From Terracoccus luteus (GTDB lineage: Bacteria; Actinomycetota; Actinomycetes; Actinomycetales; Dermatophilaceae), in the NCBI RefSeq assembly GCF_003635045.1, contig NZ_RBXT01000001.1, positions 2,976,001-3,040,000 on the forward strand: 64,000 nt of DNA, written 5' to 3'. Positions 8,611-18,316 of this stretch are shown one piece after another. The position numbers and the translations under genes were made by a program. Below the pieces are notes generated by a model that did no database searches, was not told the DNA's origin, and saw only the letters and a list, made by a program, of their open reading frames with translations. The stretch's first letter is position 1. The number at the start of each line of letters is the position of its first letter.

Positions 8611-11600
8611 TCAGCGGCGGAGGCGGAGGCCGCGGGGGGTCATGTGGAACCCGGCGCTCGACAGGGCGGCGACGAGCGGGTGGTCGGACCCGAGGACCGC
8701 TGCACCGTCGGCCTTCTCGACCGTCAGCCGGCCCAGCGCCCCCTCGCGCACCGCGAGCGCCAGGGCGTCGGCGGCCGGCTGCAGCTGCGCCTCGTCGTCG
8801 GACCAGCAGAGCATCGTCTTGCCGCCACGCTCGACGTAGAGGACGAGCTCGCCGTCGACGAGCACGACCAGGGCCCCGGCCTTGCGGCCCGGCTGGTGGC
8901 CCTTGCGTCGTGAGGTCGCCTTGGCCGGGGCGTCGCCGTTCGAGGACGTGTCGGCCTCGCCGTCCGCCGCGTCGGTGACGGGTCGCTCGGGCCAGCCGAG
9001 GGCCGCGCCGTAGGGGTTGGCCGGGTCGCTGGCCGCCAGCACGAGGGCGGGCGGTCCGCTGCGGTCGTCACCGCGCCGCCCCCCACGACCGGCCGCAGCC
9101 GGGGCCGCGACGGCGGGCGTCGCCCACTCGTCGCCCTCGTCGGGGTCGACGCGACGGGAGCCACCGCCGTCTGCGCCACCGGGCAGTCGGGAGAGCGAGC
9201 GCAGCCGGTCGACGGCACCGGTCGTCGCGAACTGTGACGCCCCGAGGCTCTCGACGAAGTACCCGCGACGCACCTTGCCGGCCTCCTCGGCGGCGGCGAG
9301 CACGCGGTAGACGGCCGCGAAGCCACCCGTGACCTCCTCGGCCACGACCGACCCCCGGGTCAGCACGCCGTAGCGATCGAGCAGCAGCTCGGCCGTCGTC
9401 ACCGCGCGCACCGTGGGGTCGGTCTCGGCGGTCGGCAGCAACGTCCAGCGGCCGACCCCGGATGAGGGGCCCGACCCGGCCGCGCGGCCGGCCCCCGACG
9501 CCGCCGCCTGCGCCTTGGCCTCCGCGTCGACGACCTGCTCGGGGCTGGTGGCGGCCAACGCGCCGCGCAGCAACCCGAAGCGCCCGAGCGAGCCGCGCCG
9601 CCCGGAGTACCGTGCCGACCGCGGCGCCGTCACCGTGCGCTTGTGCGCCGTGCGTCCCCCGGCGAGCAGGGCCCGCAACGGGGCCATCGTGTCGTTGGTG
9701 ACCCGACCGCTCCAGGCGACGGACCACAGGGCGTCGAGCACCTCCGGGTCACCGAGCCCGACCCGCTGCGCCAGCGGACGGAAGAACCAGGCGCCGCCGC
9801 CAGCGAGGGCGTCGAGCACGGCGTCCTCGGCGTCGGTGAGGTCGCTCGACTCGGGCGGCAGGAGGGTCAGATGGGCCTGGTCGGCGAGGTGAAGGCTGAC
9901 CCACCCGTCGTCACCGGGCAGCGAACCGTGACCGCGCCAGACGACCTCGCCGGCGCTCATCACCTCGTCGAGCAGGCCCGGGCGGTAGTCACCGACCCGG
10001 GCGGGCAGCACGAGCGTCTCGAGCGAGCTCGCCGGCACGATGGCACCGGTGAGCTGCTCGACGGCCCGCAGCAGGCCGTCGCGGCCGCGCTGGTTGCCGC
10101 CGACCCCCTGCCACTGCGGCACGAACCGCGCCAGCGCCGTGCGGTCGACCGGCTCCACCTCGTGCCGCAGCGCCGCGAGCGAACGCCGCCGCAGCAGCCG
10201 CAGCACCTCGGCGTCGCAGAACTCGGGACCGTGGCCGCCGCCGTTCTCGGTCGGGAGCAGCTCACCCTCGACGGCCCGCCCGGCCGAGACGAGCCGGCGC
10301 AGCGCGTCGTGCACGACCGCCGGGCCGACGCCCCACCACCGCGCGACGGTGGCGACGGTGAACGGGCCGTGGGTGCGGGCGAAGCGTGCGACGAGGTCGC
10401 CCAGCGGGTCGGGCACCGGCTCGAGGAACGCCTGCGGCACCCCGACGGGCAGGGCGGTGCCGAGCGCGTCACGCAGCCGGGCGGCATCCTCAATGGCGGC
10501 CCAGCGCTGCTCGCCACCGACGCGGACGCCGATGACGCGCCGTGACGACTCGAGCGCGGCCAGCGCCGCCTCGACGTCGGCGGGGGCGAACCCCTCCGCC
10601 GCGCGGGCGACGATGTCGGCGAGCGACAACGGGCCGAGCACGCGCAGCAGGTCGCTGACGTCGTCGGCGTCGCGGGCGCCGCGCTCGGGCGTCAGCCGCT
10701 GCAGCTCGGCCTCGGTGCGGGCGACCGCCTCGGGGTCGAGCAGGTCGCGCAGGGCCAGCGCCTCCCCCTGGCCCAGCAGCTCGGACAGCAGCGACGGGTC
10801 GAGCGCGAGGGCCGCCGCCCGGCGCTCGGCCAGCGGCGAGTCGCCCTCGTAGAGGTACTGGGCGACGTAGCCGAACACGAGCGACTTGGCGAACGGGGAG
10901 GGTGACGAGCTCTCGACGTCGAGCACGGTGATGGCCCGCGACCGGACGTCGGTCATGAGCTCGATGAGCCCCGGCACGTCGAAGACGTCCTGGACGCACT
11001 CGCGCACGGCCTCGAGCACGATCGGGAACGACGGGTACTGGCTCGCCACCTCGAGCAGCTGGGCGGCCCGCTGTCGCTGCTGCCACAGGGGCTGACGGCG
11101 GTCGGGGCGTCGACGCGGCAGCAGCAGCGCCCGCGCCGCGCACTCGCGGAAGCGGGCGGCGAAGAGGGCCGAGCCGCCGATCTCCTGCGTGACGAGGGCG
11201 TGCACCTCGTCGGGTTCGAGGGTGACGAGCTCGACGAGCTGGCGCCCGATGGCGCTGTTGCCCATACGGCGGTGCGTGCGGACGCCGTCGCCGTCGCCCT
11301 CGCCGTCGTCACCGCCGAAGCCGTCGTCGTCGAACTCGAGGTCGGGCAGGCGGAAGACGATCCCGTCGTCACCGTGCATGGCCTGGACGTCGATGCCGAA
11401 CCGCTCACGCATGCGCGCGGCGACGCACAGCGCCCACGGTGCGTGGACCTGGCCGCCGAACGGTGAGAGCACGGCGACGCGCCAGTCACCGATCTCGTCG
11501 CGGAAGCGCTCGACGACGATGGTGCGGTCGTCGGGGACGTGGCTCGTCGCCTCGCGCTGCTCGTTGAGGTAGCCGAGCAGGTTGTCGGCCGCCCACTCGT

Positions 11601-13743
11601 CGAGGCCCGCGGTGCGCACCCGGTCGCGGGCCCGCTCGGGGGTGAGCCCGACGATCTCACGGATGAAGGCCCCCACGGCCCGCCCCAGCTCGGCCGGGCG
11701 ACCCTGCTGGTCGCCCTTCCAGAACGGCAGCTTGCCGGCCTGCCCCGGCGCCGGTGTGACGAGCACCCGGTCGTGCGTGATGTCCTCGATGCGCCACGAC
11801 GACGTGCCGAGGGTGAAGACGTCACCGACCCGCGACTCGTAGACCATCTCCTCGTCGAGCTCGCCGACGCGTCGCCCCGGCCCGTCCCCCGAGGCGAGGA
11901 ACACGCCGTAGAGACCGCGGTCGGGGATGGTGCCACCGCTCGTCACCGCCAGTCGCTGGGCGCCGCGCCGGCCCGACAGCACGTCGGTGACACGGTCCCA
12001 GACGATGCGCGGACGCAGCTCGGCGAACTCGTCGCTGGGATAGCGACCCGCGAGCATGTCGAGCGTCGCCTCGAGCACCGTGTGCGGCAGGGCGGCGAAG
12101 CTCGCCGAGCGCCGCACCAGCGCCTCGAGGTCGGCCACCGACCACTCGTCCATCGCGCACATCGCTACGATGTGCTGGGCCAGGACGTCGACCGGGTTCG
12201 CCGGGATGCGCAGGCTCTCGATCGCCCCCGCCCGCATGCGCTCGACGACGACGGCCGTCTGCACGAGGTCGCCGCGGAACTTCGGGAACAGCACCCCCTC
12301 GCTCACCGCGCCGACCTGGTGCCCGGCGCGCCCGACGCGCTGCAGGCCGCTCGCCACGCTCGGCGGGCTCTCGACCTGGATGACGAGGTCGATGGCGCCC
12401 ATGTCGATGCCCAGCTCGAGGCTGCTCGTGGCCACGACCGCCGGCAGACGCCCCGCCTTGAGGTCCTCCTCGATGGCCGACCGGTGCTCCTTGCTCACCG
12501 AGCCGTGGTGCGCGCGCGCCAGCACCGGCGCCGCGCCCGTGGCGACGCCCGCCTGGGCCATCACCTGGGCGGGCGCCCGGGTCACGGTGCGGGCGGGGGC
12601 CGACCCACCGGCATCCGGATGCCGGGTGGCGCCCTCCCCGGGTGGGGTGCCGTCGGGCGACTCCTCCCCCGCGGCGGCCTCGGCGGCCTCGGCGGCCTCG
12701 GACTCGGCCAGCCGCTCCTCCCAGATCTCGTTGAGACGTGAGGTGAGCCGCTCGGCCAGCCGGCGCGAGTTGGCGAAGACGAGCGTCGAGCTGTGCTCGG
12801 TGATGAGGTCGACGATCCGCTGCTCGACGTGGGGCCAGATCGAGGCCTGCGGCGCCTGGCCCGCGGCCGGGCCGCTGAGGTCGGGTACGCCCGGCGAGAC
12901 CTCGGCCGCGCCGCTCAGCTCGGCCATGTCGGGCACGGGCACGACGACCTCGAGGTCCCACTCCTTCGTCGAGACCGGCTGCACGATGTCGACCGGGCGA
13001 CCGCCGGCGAGGTAGCGGGCGACCTCCTCGACGGGTCGCACGGTGGCCGAGAGCCCCACGCGCTGGGCGGGCTGGGGCAGCAGGGCGTCGAGGCGGTCGA
13101 GGCTGAGGGCGAGGTGGGCACCGCGCTTCGTGCCGGCGACGGCGTGGACCTCGTCGATGATGACGGTCTCGACGCCCTGGAGGGCCTCGCGCACGGCCGA
13201 GGTGAGCATGAGGAAGAGCGACTCCGGCGTCGTGATGAGCACGTCGGAGGGGGTGCGGGCGAAGGTGCGGCGGTCGGCCGCGGGCGTGTCGCCCGAGCGC
13301 ACGCTGACGGTGATGTCGGGCGGGGTGACCCCGAGGCGCTCGGCGGCGTGGCCGATGCCGACGAGGGGGGCGCGGAGGTTGCGCTCGACGTCGACGGCGA
13401 GCGCCTTCATCGGCGAGATGTAGAGCACCCGGCACCGCTCGATCGCCTTCTCGGGCACCGGTCGGCTGGCCATGCGGTCGATGGCCCAGAGGAAGGCGGA
13501 GAGCGTCTTGCCCGAGCCGGTCGGCGCGACGACGACGCAGTGGTGGCCCGAGCTGATGGCGTCCCACGCACCGGCCTGCGCCGCGGTCGGCAGCGCGAAG
13601 CTGTTGCGGAACCACTCGGCGGTCGCCGGCGAGAAGCGCTCGAGCACGTCGACGGGGCCGCGGGCGCCGTCCGCCCCGCGACCGCCCGTGCCTCCGGTGC
13701 CGGCCGTGCCGTCCTTGGTTGCCATCACCGCACAGCCTGCCAC
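8611..13743 (-). CDS. lhr: Lhr-type ATP-dependent DNA helicase
   Basis: 1710 residues from GTG 13743, or 1704 from the in-frame ATG at 13725, which I prefer slightly (MATKDGTAG). It is a 3'-5' superfamily 2 helicase, implicated in mycobacteria in DNA damage responses. Walker A APTGSGKT is at about 73-80 and the DEVH box at about 197-200. SAT-type motif LSATVRP and motif VI QRVGRAGHQ follow. An acidic low-complexity insertion occurs around residues 340-390. The long C-terminal half is the Lhr C-terminal region, with a further Gly/Arg-rich segment near residue 1570. It is at the upper end of normal Lhr length. Nei lies downstream. Confidence 0.93.
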   Translation of the reverse strand: MAGCAVMATKDGTAGTGGTGGRGADGARGPVDVLERFSPATAEWFRNSFALPTAAQAGAWDAISSGHHCVVVAPTGSGKTLSAFLWAIDRMASRPVPEKAIERCRVLYISPMKALAVDVERNLRAPLVGIGHAAERLGVTPPDITVSVRSGDTPAADRRTFARTPSDVLITTPESLFLMLTSAVREALQGVETVIIDEVHAVAGTKRGAHLALSLDRLDALLPQPAQRVGLSATVRPVEEVARYLAGGRPVDIVQPVSTKEWDLEVVVPVPDMAELSGAAEVSPGVPDLSGPAAGQAPQASIWPHVEQRIVDLITEHSSTLVFANSRRLAERLTSRLNEIWEERLAESEAAEAAEAAAGEESPDGTPPGEGATRHPDAGGSAPARTVTRAPAQVMAQAGVATGAAPVLARAHHGSVSKEHRSAIEEDLKAGRLPAVVATSSLELGIDMGAIDLVIQVESPPSVASGLQRVGRAGHQVGAVSEGVLFPKFRGDLVQTAVVVERMRAGAIESLRIPANPVDVLAQHIVAMCAMDEWSVADLEALVRRSASFAALPHTVLEATLDMLAGRYPSDEFAELRPRIVWDRVTDVLSGRRGAQRLAVTSGGTIPDRGLYGVFLASGDGPGRRVGELDEEMVYESRVGDVFTLGTSSWRIEDITHDRVLVTPAPGQAGKLPFWKGDQQGRPAELGRAVGAFIREIVGLTPERARDRVRTAGLDEWAADNLLGYLNEQREATSHVPDDRTIVVERFRDEIGDWRVAVLSPFGGQVHAPWALCVAARMRERFGIDVQAMHGDDGIVFRLPDLEFDDDGFGGDDGEGDGDGVRTHRRMGNSAIGRQLVELVTLEPDEVHALVTQEIGGSALFAARFRECAARALLLPRRRPDRRQPLWQQRQRAAQLLEVASQYPSFPIVLEAVRECVQDVFDVPGLIELMTDVRSRAITVLDVESSSPSPFAKSLVFGYVAQYLYEGDSPLAERRAAALALDPSLLSELLGQGEALALRDLLDPEAVARTEAELQRLTPERGARDADDVSDLLRVLGPLSLADIVARAAEGFAPADVEAALAALESSRRVIGVRVGGEQRWAAIEDAARLRDALGTALPVGVPQAFLEPVPDPLGDLVARFARTHGPFTVATVARWWGVGPAVVHDALRRLVSAGRAVEGELLPTENGGGHGPEFCDAEVLRLLRRRSLAALRHEVEPVDRTALARFVPQWQGVGGNQRGRDGLLRAVEQLTGAIVPASSLETLVLPARVGDYRPGLLDEVMSAGEVVWRGHGSLPGDDGWVSLHLADQAHLTLLPPESSDLTDAEDAVLDALAGGGAWFFRPLAQRVGLGDPEVLDALWSVAWSGRVTNDTMAPLRALLAGGRTAHKRTVTAPRSARYSGRRGSLGRFGLLRGALAATSPEQVVDAEAKAQAAASGAGRAAGSGPSSGVGRWTLLPTAETDPTVRAVTTAELLLDRYGVLTRGSVVAEEVTGGFAAVYRVLAAAEEAGKVRRGYFVESLGASQFATTGAVDRLRSLSRLPGGADGGGSRRVDPDEGDEWATPAVAAPAAAGRGGRRGDDRSGPPALVLAASDPANPYGAALGWPERPVTDAADGEADTSSNGDAPAKATSRRKGHQPGRKAGALVVLVDGELVLYVERGGKTMLCWSDDEAQLQPAADALALAVREGALGRLTVEKADGAAVLGSDHPLVAALSSAGFHMTPRGLRLRR

Positions 13744-13807
13744 CCTGCGCCGACAGAGGCCCGCCCGTCGAACGACGGCCGCCCGTCGCCGGGGCCCAGG
13801 TGGCTCG

Positions 13808-15133
13808 TCAGCGCACCGGCCGACCCACCTCGCCGGCCAGGTGGGTCGCGCTCTGGTCGCGCGTCAGCGCCCCCTCGGCCGCGGCCACCGTCATGAACGG
13901 CCACACCGGCAGCAGCGGGGCGAGGTAGGCGCCGGCCCCGTGGTAGACGTCTGGTCGACCCGGCCACACCGCGAAGCCCTCGTCGCCGTTCTCGTCGAGC
14001 TCGTTGACCCAGCTGCCGTCGGGGGCCACGAAGAACCGTGCCGCGTGGTCCCAAAGACGCCGGTACCACCGCTCCCACTCGTCGTCGCCGGTGAGCGCCC
14101 GCAGCGCCGCCGTGGCCTGGATGCCCTCGCACACCGGCCAGTGCAGCCGCACCGTCGACACGGGGCGCCGCTGCCAGTCGACGGTGTAGACCAGTCCCTC
14201 CCGACCGTCGACTCCCCACGCGGACAACGCCGTCCGCGTCAGCGCCGCCGCCGAGTCGAGCACCCAGCCGGGGGTCTCGACGCGCGGTGACGCGTGCAGG
14301 GCGCACAGCAGCCGGGCCCACTCGAGGGAGTGGCCGTACGTCGCGCCGTAGGGTCGGAAGGGGTGGTCGGGGTCGTCGACGTTGTGGTCGGGCTGCTCCA
14401 CCCACCGCTCGTCGAAGTGCTCCGGGAGCAGCCAGCCGTGCTCGCGCGCATGGCGGTCCACGAGCCGCTCGCAGACGCGCAGCGCCCGCTCGTGCCACCT
14501 GTCGTCGCCGAGGGCGTCTCCGGCGGCGAGGAACGCCTCGACCCCGTGCATGTTCGCGTTGGCGCCGCGGTAGGGCTCGGGGTCGCTCCAGTCGGCCGCG
14601 AACGACTCGGACAGCGCGCCGTCGGCCTCGACCCAGAACCGGGTCCCGACCACGTCGAGCGCCTCGTCGAGCAGCTCGCGCGCGCCCGGCACCCCGGCCG
14701 CCAGCGCGGACGACGCGGCGAGGACGACGTGGACGTGCTCGTAGGCCGCCTTGCGCCCACGGCCCTCGCCTCCGTCGCCCGCCGCCGCATCCGTCGCCGC
14801 ATCCGTCGCCAGCGTGCCGAACCAGCCGCCGTGCTCGGCGTCGCGGAACGGACCGGCCAGCGAGTCGAGGGCGTGCCGCAGCAGCGCCTCCGACCCGGGC
14901 AGGCCGAGCACGCTGCCGAGCGAGGCGGCGTGCGCCATGCGGGCCGTCAGCAGCAGGGTCGGCGCACGCCCCGGCAGCGGGCGCCGGTCCCCCCCGAGGT
15001 ACTCGAAGCCCCCACCGGGGGCGGCGCTCGCGACGACGAAGTCGAGCATGCGCCCGAACCGGTCGACCGCCCACTGCCGGTGCGTCGCCCGTTGCACCCA
15101 CGGTGTGTCGACGGCAGTCACGTCGGCGCTCAC
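13808..15133 (-). CDS. YihS-type sugar isomerase (sulfoquinovose or aldose isomerase)
   Basis: 441 residues from the GTG at 15133, whose GTGA overlaps the stop of the upstream kinase. It belongs to the N-acylglucosamine 2-epimerase fold and resembles E. coli YihS throughout: EPYRGANANMHGVEAFL, LLPEHFDERW, YGHSLEWARLL and GLVYTVDWQRRPV match my recollection of YihS nearly block for block. The catalytic His and Glu in GHSLEW, the Arg in LTARM and the His in DVYHG are present. YihS converts sulfoquinovose to sulfofructose and has activity on mannose. As the last gene of an operon with kinase and aldolase it should supply a ketose to the kinase. True substrate is inferred from context. Confidence 0.88.
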   Translation of the reverse strand: MSADVTAVDTPWVQRATHRQWAVDRFGRMLDFVVASAAPGGGFEYLGGDRRPLPGRAPTLLLTARMAHAASLGSVLGLPGSEALLRHALDSLAGPFRDAEHGGWFGTLATDAATDAAAGDGGEGRGRKAAYEHVHVVLAASSALAAGVPGARELLDEALDVVGTRFWVEADGALSESFAADWSDPEPYRGANANMHGVEAFLAAGDALGDDRWHERALRVCERLVDRHAREHGWLLPEHFDERWVEQPDHNVDDPDHPFRPYGATYGHSLEWARLLCALHASPRVETPGWVLDSAAALTRTALSAWGVDGREGLVYTVDWQRRPVSTVRLHWPVCEGIQATAALRALTGDDEWERWYRRLWDHAARFFVAPDGSWVNELDENGDEGFAVWPGRPDVYHGAGAYLAPLLPVWPFMTVAAAEGALTRDQSATHLAGEVGRPVR

Positions 15134-16428
15134 GACGGACCGACCGCCCTCCGCGACACCACGCGTCGCAGCTCGGGCGACCGCGCGCACTCGGAGAGGA
15201 AGCCGCCGACGAAGGTGTCCCCGAGCCCGACGGTCGTCGCGGTCGGCACGTCGACGAGGGGGACGGGCACCACCGCGACCAGCCCGCCGGCCAGCTGCTG
15301 CAGCCGGCCTACGACGTCGTCGGTTCCGTCGTGGCGAGCGGCCAGACGGTCGAGCGCGGTCCGGATGCCGGCCACGTCCGTCGGCGTCGCCGCTCCCCCG
15401 TGCGCGTAGCGGGCCGTCGCGAGCACGACACCCGCCCGCAGGGCCGGCCGCAGGGCGGCCGCCGCCCTCGCGTCGTCCGCGACGGCCAGGGCCCAGCGGC
15501 GCGAGTGCACGACGAGGGCGCCCACCTGCAGGCGTCCCGCGACCTCGGTGACCGCGGCCAGCACGTCGTCGGCGTCGAGCAGGTCGACGGGCCGGCCCAG
15601 CACCTCCGCGAGCTCCTCGTCGCTCAGGCTGTAGACGTCGACGAGCGGCACGAGCCGGCGCCGAACGACCTCGGCGAGGTGCGGCTCGTGGAAGCCGGCG
15701 TCCTCGTACATGACGAGGGCGTCCGTGTCGGCGTGCGCCAGGGCCGCCTCGACGTGCCGGAGCCGGGGCTGGAGGTCCTCGTCGGTGCGCAGGGCGTTGA
15801 GGCCCGACACGAGCACGACCTCGGCCGACGCCACCGCGCCGACGAGACCATCCGACAGGGCGATCCGCTCGTTGGCGGGGTCGTTGACGTAGATGATCCG
15901 GTTGGCCCGGGGGGCGAAGAGGTCAAGGCGGTCGGTGACGACCCGGGCCCCGCTCGGGTACTGCACGATGAGGTGCGGGTGGTACTCGGCGTCGTTCTCC
16001 CCGACGAGGTGCGCCGCGCCCGGGGGCAGCAGGGCGAGCACGTCGTCGTCGACGAACGACAGGTGCACCGTGGCCGGTACCCCCACCCGCGCCATGGCCG
16101 ATGCGGCCCGGACGCACGTGCCGCCGAGCGAGGTCTCGCCGTCGAACCGCTCGCAGAACGCGCCGATGACCTCGGCGCCCTCGACGTGGCGCTCGCCGCC
16201 GGCCCCGCGGGCGAGGTAGCCCAGCACCGAGGCGACGAGGTCACGCTCGGTACGGATCGGCCCGACCGCTGTCAGGTCGTCCGGCCCGACGCCGTGGTGC
16301 CGGGCGAGATCGCCCAGCACCACGGCATCCCAGACGATCTCGCGGTCTATCGCGGCTCCGAAACCGAGCACGACCTCGCCGGCGTGTGGCGAGACGACCG
16401 GGGCGACCGCCGTCACGGGAGTGCTCAA
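15130..16428 (-). CDS. Sugar kinase resembling ADP-dependent PFK/glucokinase
   Basis: 432 residues from a TTG at 16428 that overlaps the aldolase stop (TTGA); a GTG at 16416 is an alternative. The C-terminal TTVGLGDTFVGGFL carries the catalytic Asp motif (GxGD) of the ribokinase superfamily. The length, the N-terminal FGAAIDREIVWD and the LGGTCVRAASAMARVGVP substrate segment look more like the ADP-dependent PFK/glucokinase branch than ordinary PfkB. It should phosphorylate the ketose made by the isomerase at C1 before aldol cleavage. If ADP is the donor this would be unusual for such an operon; family placement is from memory and should be tested. Confidence 0.75.
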   Translation of the reverse strand: MSTPVTAVAPVVSPHAGEVVLGFGAAIDREIVWDAVVLGDLARHHGVGPDDLTAVGPIRTERDLVASVLGYLARGAGGERHVEGAEVIGAFCERFDGETSLGGTCVRAASAMARVGVPATVHLSFVDDDVLALLPPGAAHLVGENDAEYHPHLIVQYPSGARVVTDRLDLFAPRANRIIYVNDPANERIALSDGLVGAVASAEVVLVSGLNALRTDEDLQPRLRHVEAALAHADTDALVMYEDAGFHEPHLAEVVRRRLVPLVDVYSLSDEELAEVLGRPVDLLDADDVLAAVTEVAGRLQVGALVVHSRRWALAVADDARAAAALRPALRAGVVLATARYAHGGAATPTDVAGIRTALDRLAARHDGTDDVVGRLQQLAGGLVAVVPVPLVDVPTATTVGLGDTFVGGFLSECARSPELRRVVSRRAVGPS

Positions 16429-17285
16429 TACAGGGCAGCCTGGCCGCTCGCGTTGAACAGCTCGATCTTGTGCGCGGCCGTGACCTTCATGGCCTCGATG
16501 CACGGCGGCTGGATCGAGTTCGGCTCGCGCAGCTTGGTGTCCGCGAGCACCTCGCGCATCTTGTCGTGGTAGGCCACCTTGATGTCGCTGCTGATGTTGA
16601 TCTTGGCGACGCCGTGCATGACCGACTTGGCGATCTCCTCGTCGGGGTTGCCCGAGCCGCCGTGCAGCACGAGCGGGATGGCGACGGCGGCCTCGATGCG
16701 CTCGAGCAGGTCGAGCTTGATCTCGGGCTTCATCCAGTCGGGGTAGAGGCCGTGGCAGGTGCCGACGGCGACGGCCAGGCTGTCGATGCCGGTGAGCCCG
16801 ACGAAGCGGACCGCGTCGTCGGGGTCGGTGTAGACGATGGAGTCGGTGCCGGCCTCGGCCTCGTCGTCGGTCTTGCCGATGGTGCCGAGCTCGGCCTCGA
16901 CGCTGACGTCGACGGCGTGGGCGGCGTGGGCCACCTGCTTCGAGACGGCGACGTTGTCGTCGAAGGGCTTGAGCGAGGCGTCGATCATGACGGAGGTGAA
17001 GCCGAGCTGGATGGCCCGCAGCGCCTCCTCGTACGTGGCGCCGTGGTCCCAGTGCACCGCGACCGGGACGGTCGAGCGCAGCGCTCGGCTCAGCACCGCG
17101 GGGAGGAAGTCGGCGCCGACGTGGCTGACCTCGTCGGGGTGGATGGCCACGATGAGCGGCGACTCGGTCTCTTCGCAGATCTCGAAGATGCCCTTCGCCA
17201 TCGCGTGGTCGCTGATGTTGAAGGCCGGCACCGCGAACTGGTTCTCGCGGGCGACCTGCAGGAGCTTGACTCCGTTGACGAGCAT
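16425..17285 (-). CDS. Class II (zinc) ketose-bisphosphate aldolase
   Basis: 286 residues. It resembles KbaY/GatY and FbaA-like enzymes, which cleave ketose phosphates to two trioses. Key segments are AVPAFNISDHAMAKGI, VHWDHGATYEEALRAI (the zinc/catalytic Asp region), SVEAELGTIG, VGTCHGLYPDW and LHGGSGNPDEEI. The protein is complete and all expected zinc-ligand His appear present. The GAGAGAGAC stretch upstream of the ATG is a plausible RBS. Position between permeases and kinase makes it the cleavage step of the operon. In sulfo-EMP-type pathways a class II aldolase is known to cleave sulfofructose-1-phosphate; assignment here is inference. Confidence 0.9.
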   Translation of the reverse strand: MLVNGVKLLQVARENQFAVPAFNISDHAMAKGIFEICEETESPLIVAIHPDEVSHVGADFLPAVLSRALRSTVPVAVHWDHGATYEEALRAIQLGFTSVMIDASLKPFDDNVAVSKQVAHAAHAVDVSVEAELGTIGKTDDEAEAGTDSIVYTDPDDAVRFVGLTGIDSLAVAVGTCHGLYPDWMKPEIKLDLLERIEAAVAIPLVLHGGSGNPDEEIAKSVMHGVAKINISSDIKVAYHDKMREVLADTKLREPNSIQPPCIEAMKVTAAHKIELFNASGQAALY

Positions 17286-17355
17286 GGATTCGTCTCTCTC
17301 TGATGGGTGTTCGGGCTGGTGGGTCGCCGCCGCTCGACGCGGGGCGAGGCGGAGG

Positions 17356-18314
17356 TCAGCTCTTCACGGCGCCGGCGGTCATGCCGCCGATGAAGAACTT
17401 CTGGAAGAAGACGAACAGGACCAGGACCGGCACGCTGCCCAGCACACTCATCGCCATCATCTCGCTCCACTCGTACGAGTGCTGGCCCATGAGCAGCTGG
17501 ATGCCGATGGGCACCGTGCGCATGTCGTCGGTGCGGGTGAGGGTGAGCGCGAAGAGGTACTCGTTCCACGCGATCATGAACGTGTACACGGCGACCGAGA
17601 CGATGCCCGGCAGCGAGATCGGCACGAGGATGCGCCACAGCGCGCCGAAGCTCGAGGTCCCGTCGACCCGCGCGGCCTCGTCGAGCTCGCGAGGCAGGGT
17701 GTTGAAGTAGCCCGTCATCATGATGATCGCGTAGGGCAGCGTGAACACCATGTAGGTGAGGATCAGACCCTGGTAGCTGTTGTAGACCGCAGCGCGACGA
17801 TGAGGCCGAAGTACGGGATGAGCAGCGTGATCGGCGGGACGGCCTGGATGCCGATGATGACGATGTTGATGAGCGTCTTGCCCCGGAACTGGAAGCGGCT
17901 GAACGCGTACGCCGCGAGGATGGCGACGACGAGCGTCAGCACCGTCACGACGCTCGCGATGAAGTAGCTGTTGAAGAAGAACCGCAGCTTCGTCGGGTCG
18001 GTGAATACGCTCGTGTACGCGGCGAAGGAGAAGTTCTCGGTGATGAGCTTCGGCGGGTAGGCGAAGATCTCGCTGTTCGCCTTGAACGAGCTCGACACCA
18101 TCCAGAGGATCGGCAGGCCGGCGAAGCAGGCCCCGAGCAGGAGGCCGAGCACGGCACCGACCTTGAGCAGCATCCGCTTCGCGTGTCGGGGGTCGCGCCC
18201 ACCGGATGCCGGGGTGGCGGGGTGGGTGGGGCCGGCGGGGTCCGTGCCCGACGAGCCCGACGAGCCCGACGACGTCGGCGTCGTGGCGCGGGGGCTCACG
18301 GTGTACTGGGTCAT
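17356..18314 (-). pseudogene. ABC sugar permease (MalG-like), frameshifted
   Basis: The gene begins with ATG 18314 (MTQYTVSPR), 2 nt after the upstream permease stop. Frame one runs through four membrane segments to PYFGLIVALR and then terminates at 17763. The remaining half, beginning LTYMVFTLPYAIIMMTG and holding the EAA-type loop DEAARVDGTSSFGALWRILVPISLPG, is in another frame. Adding one base near 17786-17790 restores a continuous 319-residue protein reading LIVALRVYNSYQGLI. So one nucleotide is missing, either a real mutation or a sequencing error. The intact protein would be the second subunit of a carbohydrate importer. Confidence 0.88.
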
Positions 18315-18316
18315 GG

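Noticed and set aside
14287-16572. Long plus-strand open frame (761 codons) opposite the isomerase and kinase genes
   Set aside because: It is Arg/Ala/Pro-rich, antisense to two well-recognised genes and has no family resemblance; such shadow frames are expected in very GC-rich DNA.
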